Shown here piece by piece: positions 41,210 through 64,000 of a stretch of DNA of 64,000 nt. The notes under the pieces are model-generated. The model was not told the origin of the DNA, did no database searches, and saw only the letters and a program-made list of their open reading frames with translations. The DNA comes from Progne subis subis (Eukaryota; Chordata; Aves; Passeriformes; Hirundinidae). The translations under genes were made by a program, and so were the position numbers. Every line of letters starts with the position of its first letter. Position 1 is the first letter of the stretch. The stretch covers positions 5,126,884-5,190,883 of the forward strand of contig JAKJHU010000038.1 of the NCBI GenBank assembly GCA_022316685.1, written 5' to 3'.

Positions 41210-41480
41210 GCATAGTGGGAAAGCAGTGGGCCTGTGGGGAGAGGGGAGACGCCTCGAGGGTTTGCCGAGGGGGGATGCAGCGTGAGGAGCGGTTCTTTCT
41301 CCGTGTCACCGCTCCCCAGATCTCAGCGACGCGCAGGCACCGATGGCAGAGCGAGAGGCGAGACAGGAGGTGCTCCCGCCCGGCCCTCGAGTGGACTTCC
41401 CAGACAAGGCAGGATGAGCCACAGCTTTCCCCAGGGCCAGACAGCACCCACCATATTTCTGCAGTGTCTCCAGCAGGAGG
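41210..41480. promoter_or_regulatory. small orphan CpG-rich patch
   Basis: About 270 bases are distinctly richer in GC and CpG than their surroundings (gacgcctcgag, agcgacgcgcagg, cgatggcagagcgagaggcgag, cgcccggccctcgag). No exon is recognised. It could be an enhancer-type CpG patch, a weak promoter, or a decayed GC-rich repeat. Confidence 0.3.
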
Positions 41481-42667
41481 TCTGGGACTAAGGGTGAGAG
41501 AGCAACACCGATAATTCGGAGTTGGAAGTCAAAAATGTGGCAGCAAACATTTCCACAAAGGGAAATAAGCTTTAATTGGGGTGTCGATCAATTATAAAAT
41601 ATATTTTTTAGCTTACATTTATGATTTCAGTTTAATTCTTAGTGGGTGGGTGGGTGTCTTCATCTAAACTAGGACACTTTTCAGCAGCATAAAATTTCTC
41701 TCAACTCAAAATATCCGTATTGCTCTTTCACCCTTTAGTCCCAGACCATTATCTGCTTTCTGGATAAAGAAAAGCAGCCAATTTGTAACTAAATATGGTT
41801 AAAGAAAAAAACTTACTTACAAAACTGGATTCCATAGCATGGCCCACAGAAATTGACATGACTTTTAGAAAGTTTAATTTATGTGCCAGTACCGTCAGTC
41901 AAAAAAAAATTACCCAAACAAGCCAAAAAATTATATTTTAAATGACTGAAGTGGGAGCTTGTATGATGTGCTTTGGTAACTCATCAATGTTTCTGCTATA
42001 CTAAAAAAAAATAAAAATTAAAAAAAAAAAAATCAAATGTATTAAGTGTATCTTAAATCAGTCAGTCACTTCAAGGTACACGACTATCACAATTATTGAA
42101 AAAGGCCTTGATTCTGAAAACATTAATGTCTGTGAATTTTTAGACAAGTGAATAGTCTTTGTAGGACTGACCTCTTACTTTACGTTGTTCACACATATGA
42201 ACTTGTATGCACGATCAGAGACTAAGGCAGAAATACACATTTACAAGCTATCAACATTTTACCTAAAATGTCTCATAAAATGGATTCAAAGTCATTACCA
42301 GCTGTTTCTTGTTTAAAGCTTAATATCTGTGTAATAGGATAGACTGTTTTAAACAGAAGTATCTGAAATTTTTCATATTTTTAGCCTTCAGTTTCAAAAA
42401 ACAAAATAAAAAAAAGACCTAAAAGTCATCTTAAGACCAAGAAGTTCGTTCATACTCATATCAGCCCCTTAGAATTAGAAACACTCCAACTATGACAAAT
42501 CACAATGATAACATGAACAAAACATCACAGGTTTTATTGGGTAATATATTTTATAAGGTCAAAAGTTACATCTAATCAGCAATGGCAGCCTTGGATTCTA
42601 ATGGATTCATAATTATTCTACATCCAAGAAGTAAAATATTACATATGCTCAAAAATTTAAGAGTTAA

Positions 42668-42695
42668 AGATATATATAGATAGATAGATATATAC
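42668..42695. repeat. TATA/TAGA microsatellite
   Basis: Short runs of TA and TAGA units lie in intergenic DNA. Confidence 0.8.
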
Positions 42696-43561
42696 ATTTC
42701 AAACAATATCTGGATATTTTTCAGACACGGGTATTTGAACAAACAGGCAGCTTTCAATGGACTATGCTATGAAATAAGCGATGCTTTTGTTTGCATTTCC
42801 AGAATAATACACATTCTGATAAAAGCATGAAACGTTACCAGTAAGCTGTGTGGCTCTCTAGACCTACCACAAATATATTATCTGGAAAGAGCTGGGTACT
42901 GAAGGCAAACAGTCTGCTGCCTTCCCTCTGCTTATCACTCTGTTGTTTCAATATTTTTTTTTCTTTGACTTTGCCCTCGTATCCTAGCAAGTGACACATT
43001 CCCCACTGAAAACCACATTTATGACAAGTTTTAATACTTGGAATGAAAACTTGTGTCCATTCTGCATGGAACGTACCTGGAAAATGTATTTTCATGCAAA
43101 ATTCTTTCTTTCTGCTTTTCCCAATACACACACATTCTTTTTTTTGTATCACAGAGATTTTAAAATTGTCCTATGCAATTTAAATAAGATTTCCAAAAAC
43201 AGTAACCTTTTTACAGGGAAAAATCAGAGCATAGTTGACAAAGTAATTTGTGAGGGACTTGCAAAGCACCTGAAAAAACAGACTGCAATGAAAACCATTT
43301 TAACTATAGCAACAGCACTCACTGCATAATGTTAAAAGGAAAATTATGCAATTAGGTCTCTTATCAGACTTATGAAAATTCAGATTATGCCATTTGGGGA
43401 AATAAAAAAAGAAAAATCATTGTTCATCACATCTCCCTTGAGCACTACCTAGGGGAGGGGAGTGATGACCAGACAGTGAAAATTAAGAAGAACGTGTCCC
43501 ACCTTACGCCTATTCTGCCAATCTGTCGCAGTTGTTCTTCTAGCTCCATAGGTTTACATGA

Positions 43562-43619
43562 TTTTTTTTCCCCCTAATTTTTTCTTTTTTTTTTCTTTTT
43601 TTTTTTTTCTTTTTTTTTT
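43562..43619. repeat. poly-T / pyrimidine tract
   Basis: Roughly 58 bases are almost entirely T with a few C residues, and no recognisable retroposon body was seen next to it. Confidence 0.9.
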
Positions 43620-44689
43620 ATGCTGACAAGTAATACAAGACAGATTCTTGCCTTCTTAGGATCTTGCAATCTAGTTTAGACATAGCACGTCAAGTGGTGA
43701 TGAAAGAAGGTTAGGGTGGGTTTGAAAAGATGAGGATTCCAACAGTAAACGATGCAGAGACATCAGTTTGGTAATGTACACATGTTTTGCATGATTCATT
43801 GGACCAAAATGGCCAAAGGAACTTAAAAAGCTGTCAAAGGCATCTTTACCTCTGACCTACCTAGTCATCCATCTGCTTCCTCATACTGTCAATCAAAACC
43901 CTCCCATCCTTATCACTATTCTATTACACACATTTTCCACAACCATTTCTCCTCCAGCTCTTAAAAAATATCTTAGCAAACATTTCAATCAGTCATTAAA
44001 AACCTTGTTAAAATATGCAATGTGTCATCAAATATGCATAGCGTACTCGTGCAAAATCTGTAGAGCGTAAATCACTGTATTACATTTGATATAGTATTAA
44101 TGCGAACATCATAGAAAGTATTACCAATAGGAACTTCTAATTACTTTCTACAGACTGAAGCTTGATTTTGCACTATATTAAATAAAGGAAGGGCAATTGA
44201 ATAGATTACTTTACACAATAATTAAATTAAAACCCATTCAGCATGCCTAGAACAATAATACGAACTACACGTAAAATTCACGCAATTAATTGCTGTTCTA
44301 ACAAATCCATACAAGGGGGCTTTGCTTCAACTAAACTGCACACGCTTCAGTTTAAACACACCGGGTCAAAACCCGGTCATTCGCTCCGCTGTGAACGCAA
44401 ACATTTTAATGGGTTGGTAAACATACATTTAGCAGACATAGAGGTGCACCTCTAAAAATAACATTCTAAAAAATTATAACAGTAATAAAGTGACCTACCG
44501 ACAGGAAATAGCCTGTTTAACTTCTGCAGCCCTTATCTCTTCCAGTCTCTTGCACAAATAGTTATGGAACTATCCTGTCGAAATAGTTATGGAATAACAT
44601 CAACCACTCACGTACAGGAAAGAATTTTGTTCAGACCTGTCACACGTTACGCATTTGTACCAGACCCGCTGGATAACCCCCGCTAAATA

Positions 44690-46075
44690 AAACCTGGCGG
44701 AACCTCCCTGAGGAGCGGTCTGCAGGGGTGACTGCCCGGCGGGCAGCAGAACCGGCACAGGAGGTCGAGGGGAGGCGGGCGGGGCACGCCGCGGTGCCTC
44801 GGGCCGCTCCCTTTGCCCTCTCGGGGGGCAGCGCAGCGGGGCCGGCAGCGGCGGGGGCAAAGGGGGCGGCTTTTGCCGGCCGAGAGCGGGGAAGGAGGGC
44901 CGGGAACACGCCGTGGGTTATTTAGGGTGCGGGGAGCCCCGGGACAGCCTCTCACGGCGCCGCTGAGGGGGCAGCCGGGACCCGCCGGAGGCGGAGAGGC
45001 GCGGGCGCTGCGCGGGGGGACGCGTGCGGCGCCCGGCCCCCGCCGCTGGGAAGAGGCGGCTGGGGAAAGGCGCCCACCGCCCGAGCTTCTCCCAGGGGCG
45101 GTCCCGGGGGGCGCTGCCCCCACGGCCCCTCTCCGGGTGGGGTAGGGGGCAAGGCCTTGAGCCCGACGGCAGCGCGGGGCGGGCGGCGCTCCCCGCAGCC
45201 GGCGCGGGTCGGCGGCCGCGGGCCCCACGAGGGCGGCGGAGGCGCTTGGGTGCGCAGGGCCCCGCACCTGGGCGGGGGTGGAAGGGACGGAACGCAGTTG
45301 GGGCGCTCAGGTGCCTCCCGTCTATTCCGCGGCAGGACGGAATACTCTTGACGGCTCCACGCCGCGCTCACCCCGCCGCGGAATCAAGAGTAAACCCGGC
45401 CTGCTGCCTCCCAGCCTCTGCGGACTCGGTCCACGCAGGTACCGGGCCGGCGCCTGTCCTAAAGCCCACAGGTGGTTGTCTCTCAAGGGGACAGGGTCCC
45501 GGGAAGGTCGCAGAGGGAGAAGCAGCGCTGCAGGACCGGGGGCACCGCTCCGCGCACTGGGCAAGCTGCTCCCCAGAAAAGCCGCCCGCCCTGGGGGCAC
45601 TGCGGGGCCCCGCCAGGGCAGCCCACGCCCTGGGAAGGCGAGGGGAGGCTGCGGGCGGGCACCGTTGTGTCCCTCGCCTGTGCTCCGCCAGCGATGGCAC
45701 CCCCTGCCCCGCGCCAGGCGCCTCTCCCGCCTGCGAAGCGCTGTCAGGGTTTTTGAGCGTCAAACACAGGGATAAATATAAACCTCTCAAAACCGACGGG
45801 GTTTCATCTCCCTCTTCCACCGACTGCAAACCTCCACCCTTGGCCACGCGGTGTAAGCACCGTCCCCTACGCTTTTCCACCCCACCCCTCCCTTACAAAA
45901 AAAAAAAAAAAAAAAAAAAAAAGGGAAAACGTGGGGCAAGCGGAGCAGCTCCGTCAGGGAGAGCAGCGGCGGGACTCCCGCTCCAGTGCCTCGCGGCGGG
46001 CCGAGAGCGGGCGGGTCCGCCGGCCTCTTCCCCTTGGTCCCACCCGATCCCGCACTTGCAGGTCGGCGAAGTGCT
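44690..46075. promoter_or_regulatory. CpG island immediately beyond the TBR1 3' end
   Basis: Almost 1.4 kb of very GC-rich, CpG-dense sequence begins right where the TBR1 transcript should end. It contains many GC boxes (for example CCGCCCGAG, GGGGCGG-like motifs) and is interrupted by 26 A residues at 45897-45922. No recognisable protein is encoded; the long open frames on both strands are a product of base composition. It could be the promoter of an unannotated transcript, an upstream alternative promoter of SLC4A10 (same strand, 34 kb ahead of exon 1), or a Polycomb-type island of a developmental gene. Confidence 0.6.
45897..45922. repeat. poly-A tract in CpG island
   Basis: Twenty-six A residues lie within otherwise GC-rich DNA. 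Read on the minus strand this is a T run about 180 bases past the distal TBR1 polyadenylation signal. Confidence 0.9.
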
Positions 46076-46106
46076 TTTTCCAACATGACGTTAACGTTTT
46101 GCCAGG

Positions 46107-46112
46107 TTTATT
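46107..46112 (-). terminator. TBR1: distal TBR1 polyadenylation signal AATAAA
   Basis: The plus-strand TTTATT is AATAAA on the coding strand. It is the last such signal before the CpG island begins, so cleavage is expected about 10-30 bases further on, near 46080-46097. Confidence 0.6.
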
Positions 46113-46520
46113 TTACTTGTTATACACAGACGATACAAACGGGCAAAAACCGAAACATTTCTCAATGGAGCATGTACTGGTATAAATTATTCAGTTCCAC
46201 AGACGTAACAGAACAAATATAAAAATCACAACATTCGATTTACAGAAGAGTCAAAAATATACACACGTTTATGACCCTGAATTTCTATTAGGAAATTTCC
46301 CCATCGAGTGTAATCTAGACTGAATATTTAGCCTGATGCATATTTCAGTTCTTTTTTTTTTTCTTCCATATAAAAAATGCGTTAATTTTATAGATTTGCT
46401 ACTCAAAATTCGAAGACTTATTCTGCTTCGCCGGGGGGGAGTCCTGGCGGGATATTACTTCTCCTTCAATAGTATATTAAGAGGTTTACAAGAATGATCA
46501 CTCTTATTTTCGATGTGCAT

Positions 46521-46526
46521 TTTATT
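46521..46526 (-). terminator. TBR1: proximal TBR1 polyadenylation signal AATAAA
   Basis: A second coding-strand AATAAA lies about 1.1 kb past the stop codon. It could give a shorter 3' UTR. Confidence 0.45.
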
Positions 46527-46661
46527 CCCCAGGAAGTCAGATCTCGGTTAGCTACTTTATGAAAAAGTCAATTCCAAAACTAAATGCAGTAAAATATACA
46601 ACTCACAACTCATCTTCACTGGACTACACTATGGTTACCAACAATTCAGTCGTCTATATCA

Positions 46662-46662
46662 T

Positions 46663-46700
<38 letters not shown>

Positions 46701-46705
46701 TTTTT
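46662..46705. repeat. T-rich tract in TBR1 3' UTR
   Basis: About 44 bases are T with two single C interruptions. On the transcript this is an A-rich stretch, which can cause internal priming in oligo-dT libraries. Confidence 0.9.
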
Positions 46706-47666
46706 AATTATCCATTACAAAGATTTACAGCAATGTAAAGAAAAGAGGAGGGAACTGCAAAGAAATTTGAAAATAGTTTGTTAGCATATTTGGCACCTGC
46801 GGGGACCAGTAATGGATTTGGCACTTGGGGGTAGGAGAAGGGAGATTCCACAAAAATAATAATATTGCTGATCTCGAGTTACTCCTTTCAAAGAAAAATA
46901 AAAGGCAGTTGATTTTGGTTCCAGAAGCCGTTATGCTCCTTTAATCGACTTTCCTATGAGACGTATTCCTGTTCTTTTGAAGGGAAGGCTGAGCTATTCC
47001 TTAGCTGTGTTAGCCCAGGGCACCACGTAATTATTTCATGCGAGGAATTGGAGAGAAAGTGAGAAACCCATTACCCGCTGCTACAGCTATGGACCACTGA
47101 CATTTCCAGAGGCATATAAGAAGAGTGTTTACCTGGGGAGGGGCACGAGGAAAAGGGAGCAAAGAGCAGGGAATGGGGTAAAGAAATTTAAACAGGATCT
47201 AAGTTTTGCGACTTAACAATGAAAACAAAACAAAACAAAAAAAAAAAAAAAATCCAAACAAATAATAAATAAACCGAACCAAAGAAAAGTAATCTGTTAC
47301 GATAAAATAAATACTATATACAGGCATTTCACAGGCTGTTTTCCCCACTATTACTGTTTCCCCTAGAATCCATCCGTGGTAAAAGGAAGGAAGCGCTGTA
47401 CGGTTTGAGAGTCTAAGCATCCTATTGATCAGTGGGTTTCGGTGCGGCAGTGCCCCCCGCGCCCCCGGGGCGCCGCCGGACCGGGCCGGACGGGGAGCGG
47501 AGCGGAGCGAAGCGGGGCGGGGAGGCGGCCGCAGCTCAGCCCGCCTCCCTGCCGAGCCGAGCCGGGCCGGGCCGGCCGGGGCACGGATGGGGCAACTAGG
47601 GGCGGGGGTCAGTGCGCTAACGCGGAGGAGTTATTGTGCAAAAGGACGGCGGGCCGGCGGCCGCGC

Positions 47667-54299
<6,633 letters not shown>

Positions 54300-54300
54300 C

Positions 54301-54318
54301 TTTTTTAATTTTTTTTTT

Positions 54319-54349
<31 letters not shown>
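54301..54349. repeat. second poly-T tract upstream of TBR1
   Basis: A T-rich stretch ending in 28 consecutive T residues (54322-54349). Confidence 0.92.
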
Positions 54350-54359
54350 GACTACGGAT

Positions 54360-55190
54360 GGAAGATAAATCCGAACCCTGCGATTCCCCAAGTATTGCGC
54401 GCGTGTACCCCACCTTTGTGCGTCAGGGAGGAGAGCGGGTCCTGGGCGCTTTGGGGAGCGATTGCGAGGGGAGCGCGGGGCTGTGCGGCCGCTGCCCTCA
54501 GCTCACCCCCGCGGTTTGTCCCCAGCGGGGCGCAGTCCCTCTGCCCCGGCTCTACCGCGCGATCCCCGGCGCACCGCCCCCACCCTTCCCACCCGTGCCT
54601 GTTTCGCAGGGAAAATACACCCTCCGTCCCCGCTGACAGCGGCCGCGTATCATCTCTTTTAACTTCTGAAATAATCATAAGCCCCGCAGCCGAAGTGCCC
54701 TAATGTATTTGCCGCGATGTTTACGGGTTCTTTAGTAAATAAATATTTTATCTGGGAGCCGTAATGCCGGAGATAATCGGCAAAACAGCCTGGAAGGTGT
54801 CCACCTCCCCATCCGTCTCCGGCTTGCTTTCCTCTCGGCGCCTGCTTTCCCTCAGTGACTCGGTCCCGCGGGCAGCTCTCGGGAGGGGCAGATTTTCGGT
54901 AGCATCCTTGCCAGGGGCCGCGGCCCGCCGCGTCCGCGGGGTCGACCGGAGCTGAGAAACCCAAACCATGCCGGTGCTGCGGCAGGAGCCGCCGGCAGCC
55001 TCTGCCCGGGCTGCGCTGCAGGGCGGGCGGGGGCTGCGGGCACTCCCCGTGAGCGGAGGGACCGGCCCGGCCGGGGTCCCGTGCTGCGCCCGGCCGAGCC
55101 TCGGGCTACGGAGAGCGGGACCCTCCGAGACGCGAAGATGCGCCTGAAGAGTTCAGGGGGCACGCTCGCCACCCCGCCTTTGCCAAGCAC
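54360..55190. promoter_or_regulatory. CpG island upstream of TBR1
   Basis: GC- and CpG-rich sequence lies 0.5-1.4 kb above the TBR1 start, with an AT-rich gap near 54655-54760. No recognisable exon is present. Its placement suggests the upstream part of the TBR1 promoter island or a promoter for a divergent transcript. Confidence 0.5.
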
Positions 55191-57965
55191 CAGTCTCGGT
55201 TTCTCTTCTAGAGAAGCTTGCCTGAGACTTTATAAGCACGGGGTTTGTTTTTCGGTTTTTTGTGGGGTTTTTTTGACCAGGCAGGAGCTCTCCTGTTCCA
55301 TTTTTCTTAGTGTTGTCCCCTTAGTGGTTTGGACTTCAGGTATTTTACAGACCACATCTCTTCCCAGGTGACATCAGCAGCCAGCTTCAAATTTCACTGA
55401 CAGATAATATAGTCTGAACCAGATAATAAAACTGAACCACCGCATAGCTGCCTGAAGCCAGGCTGAAACTTTGTAAACTCAAATCCAGAGAAGACAAGAA
55501 CCAGGATGACCTGTCAGAATGTGTATTTCAATGCTCTCAAACCCCGTGGCCATTTATTTTTCTGATGCTTAACCGTGAGCTACTTCGTTTATTTGGTATT
55601 TCATAGATGCTGACATACACACACTCTCCACAAGGAAATTATTCTAATAAGATAAATTATGAAGCAAAGAGCAAGCAGTTCACCGTTTTACTCGAGCGGT
55701 TCAGCGCATGCAACTTTCCATACACCACCTTCTTTCAGTGTTAAGAAAACAGCTTCATTATTATCAGTTCTAACTAATGTTTCCGACACTTGTTTCACCA
55801 GTGCTCACCCTTCCTTTTCCCTGTTTGCAGGAATAGAACGGTAATGGACTTATATAGGCAGGAGATGGACCAAAATGCAGATAAACCCTCGGAAATGCTG
55901 CCCTGAATTACAGAGCTACAGCCATATAGATGCAGAGCTGCAATGAATTCAGTGGTATACTGCCAATCACATCGAAGTGCTAATATATGCCAAAAATCTT
56001 CAGTGCACAACTCCTAAACTGGTATAATAGGGGGGATATGCAATGGCAGGTGGTGTTACAGAATCGTCATAGAAAGGAGTGAGGTTTGCTAATACAATAT
56101 GCCCGTCCTTCGCGCTGACAGGTGACGAGGGGTCACGCTGCTAATGAAGGTCTGCTCCATTGCGGCTGGAGGCTCAGAAGGTGGCTGCTTGAAAATCTCT
56201 TTCTTCTTCCAACATCGTATATGGGCTGCTGCTTTTCAGGTTACGGCATACACACAATTCTTCCAAATCCTCTGTGTGGCTCCTAAAGCACTGGACAAAA
56301 TTAAGGAAGGGTGCCCCAAAAACCTGCCTTTTTATTATTCATGCAACATCTTGGTAAACGGAAAATTGTGCCTCCAAGTTAAACTGACGAGTGAATAGAA
56401 AGCAGAGTACCACAGCACAAGCTTATACTATGGGAGATCTGCGTCGCCAACAGACTCCCTTCAGCTACCCTCTGCAAGATGTACATTTGTCAAAATTAAT
56501 TTAGAATATGTAAGACTCACTGGTTTGTCTCCCTGCTTACACCAGCCTCTCACGCATGTATACACTGCAGCACTGCGCTAGCTCCTCTCCTGTTCTGCAG
56601 TGCCATGTTACCCACGACCTGCCAAACTCTGTCTCCCTCGTGGTGTTACACGTGTGTGTGGGAGTAGAGAGCGGCAGGGATGCAGAGCCCCCCTGGCAGA
56701 CGCGCCCCAGGGCAGGTCCCTCAACCGGCTCCTGCCCCATCTCGCCCCGGGCGTGCGCATCCCACGACGGCGAGGCCCGAATGCAGCCCTCCTCAAGCAC
56801 CCGCGGGTTTGCAGTGGGAATCTCCAGAAAGAACTTCCATTTAACTACATGCAGGCAAATGTGGTTTGGTATGTCTCCATTTTCCCAGTCTGATATTGCA
56901 CTGCCTACTGTGGGGGCAGAGGGAAGGCCATAAGGAGGGCAGCTGCAAAAATCTGCATGTTTCCCTCTGAAGTAAGTGCACGCTAAATATACTTTGAGAG
57001 AGAGTTAGCCTAAAATAGTAAATTAAAAGACCTCAATAAGAAATTTCAAACAAAAGAAAAATATTTGAATGGCAAAGTGTAAGTAAATATTGGTGTAAAC
57101 CGGAAAATAAGACAATTTTATGGGTTATTTCCTTAGGTAAATAATAAGTCAATTTTTTAAAAATTATCTTCAATAAGAGATGTAGATAGTTTTGAAATAT
57201 TTGCCTACCACTACTGCTGCTGTTTATTAAAAGAAAAAAACAACCAAACCAACAGCAAAAAGGAAACTTCTGCTCAGAGAAAAGAATCAAATCAGCCTAA
57301 GCAGCATCCAACATCTGAAAAAAAGAACCATAACAAAAAATCCTTATCAGTCCCTGCCCAAAACCCAGAGTCACACCCCAAACCCAGATATTTGGGTTTG
57401 CTTGCTTCAAACTAAGCAGTCAAACCATCTGCCTTCCTGCAAGTTTTTCCCTCTTCAGTCAGTGGAAATGGTTTTACATGTCATATTCTAGCTGGGACTC
57501 CTTCCATATATTTATATTAATGGACATCTCATGTACACTCTCTCACAGGAGGGTGGCTTCATCTAACCTAGAGCAGCCTCTGTCACTTTAATGTTTATTC
57601 TCAGAATACTGCTATTTATGACACCGCTTGTGAGAGTTCTGTGATTCAGTTATCAGCAGCTGAATTAATTTCCTTAAGGTCAGTTGTCTTCTGTAGATAT
57701 CAGGGTTTGAATAATATTCAAAAGGGAGAGAGGAATTTTCAGTATTTTTGGTTTTACATCCTCAGAATTCAGAACTATGACTTTTTTGTTTTAATCTCAA
57801 TGAGAATAACTGGTAATCTATGGGAGCCAAATTCCAGTAGAGAATTTTTACTTTCCTAGCAATTAGTATCTCAGTAGTTTTACAGTGGGCAGAAACAAAT
57901 GTTTACTAACACTTTTTCTAGTTTGTTAATTCCTGTTGTCCTTTCTCAAAAAACACTGACCAGAA
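55191..57965. other. PSMD14-TBR1 intergenic spacer
   Basis: About 2.8 kb of mixed composition without recognisable exons. A small CpG-containing patch is present near 56690-56780. The total distance from the PSMD14 stop to the TBR1 start codon is about 4.5 kb, similar to the close spacing I recall in mammals. Confidence 0.65.
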
Positions 57966-57969
57966 CTTA

Positions 57970-58295
57970 AGACAGATTTGTAAATGTATTTTTATTATGT
58001 TGCAACAATCAAAATATATATGCACTACTGATTTCCCCCCCCAAATATTAAATGAGAAAGTACTACATTTTTTCCCACTTGTGTTCTTGAATGTTTTGGA
58101 ATCTGTGAGGGCCCTGACATAAAGAAACTGAAGCAAATGCACAATTAGAGACTGAGAGGTGTTATAGTGCTGCACTTACATTGCAAATGAAGTCAGATGT
58201 CTCCGTTTAATCAAATAGAGCCTCAACAGTCTCTGTTGTGTGAGTATTAGTAACAATAAACAAATATACACAAAGTATCACAAACAGTAAATCAG
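57970..58295 (-). other. PSMD14: PSMD14 3' UTR (predicted)
   Basis: The segment from the stop codon at 58298-58296 to a predicted cleavage site just past AATAAA (plus-strand TTTATT at 57991-57996). It is AT-rich. Its length, about 325 bases, is an estimate. Confidence 0.55.
57991..57996 (-). terminator. PSMD14: PSMD14 polyadenylation signal AATAAA
   Basis: A coding-strand AATAAA about 300 bases past the stop codon, the best placed signal in this stretch. Confidence 0.5.

Positions 58296-64000
<5,705 letters not shown>

Larger units (their letters stand above)
41500..44690. other. intergenic, AT-rich flank of the TBR1 3' CpG island
   Basis: No exon was recognised. The stretch contains a TAGA/TA microsatellite (42668-42695), a long pyrimidine-only T-rich tract (43562-43619), and a 14-base direct repeat AAATAGTTATGGAA at 44556-44569 and 44581-44594. 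Confidence 0.6.
46085..47666 (-). other. TBR1: TBR1 3' UTR (predicted)
   Basis: The segment runs from the TBR1 stop codon to the predicted cleavage site. It is AT-rich and complex, unlike the GC-rich coding exon and the CpG island on either side. It contains T- and A-rich tracts (46662-46705 and about 47223-47252). Two AATAAA signals are present on the minus strand; the distal one at 46107-46112 would give a 3' UTR of about 1.6 kb. The real end needs transcript data. Confidence 0.65.

Noticed and set aside
45024..46088. 354-codon plus-strand frame in the TBR1 3' CpG island
   Set aside because: GC composition keeps all frames open. The product is low-complexity, includes a lysine run from a poly-A tract, and shows no domain I recognise.

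Overview
This is vertebrate nuclear DNA, almost certainly from a bird and possibly a songbird. The evidence is intron-split genes with GT-AG sites, strong CpG islands at promoters, several CR1 LINE fragments ending in the CR1-type ATTCTATG motif, one LTR-like block of a kind I associate with passerines, and compact spacing. No bacterial, phage or CRISPR content is visible.

Three genes lie in tandem, all on the minus strand, so transcription runs from high to low coordinates. (1) PSMD14 (proteasome lid deubiquitinase Rpn11) enters from the right edge. Its last three coding exons are at 61811-61936, 60593-60655 and 58296-58394. (2) TBR1, the T-box brain transcription factor, is complete: six coding exons between 53827 and 47667 encode 677 residues. 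Its introns are short and one has a GC-AG splice pair. (3) SLC4A10, a sodium-driven bicarbonate transporter, contributes only its first coding exon (10049-10096, 16 codons), inside a CpG-island promoter; positions 1-10048 are its first intron. The order PSMD14-TBR1-SLC4A10 matches the arrangement I know from mammals.

Layout: 1-10048 is SLC4A10 intron 1 and holds an old CR1 and a splice-flanked open segment at 5799-5930. 9340-10660 is the SLC4A10 CpG promoter plus a GC-rich minisatellite. 10660-44690 is AT-rich intergenic DNA with CR1 fragments, an orphan CpG cluster with a possible lncRNA first exon (22640-23164), a small CpG patch (41210-41480) and several candidate regulatory blocks. 44690-46075 is a dense CpG island directly past the TBR1 polyadenylation site. 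46085-53960 is TBR1. 53830-55190 is its promoter and upstream CpG island, including two long poly-T tracts. 55190-57970 is the gap to PSMD14. 57970-64000 is the 3' end of PSMD14, with an LTR-like block in its intron.

Functionally, TBR1 specifies glutamatergic pallial neurons and SLC4A10 is a neuronal pH regulator, so shared brain enhancers in the 34-kb interval are plausible. PSMD14 is a housekeeping gene. No previously undescribed system is evident. The most checkable novelties are the GC-AG intron in the T-box, the phase-neutral candidate exon in SLC4A10 intron 1, the orphan CpG island with a splice donor, and the CpG island at the TBR1 3' end.
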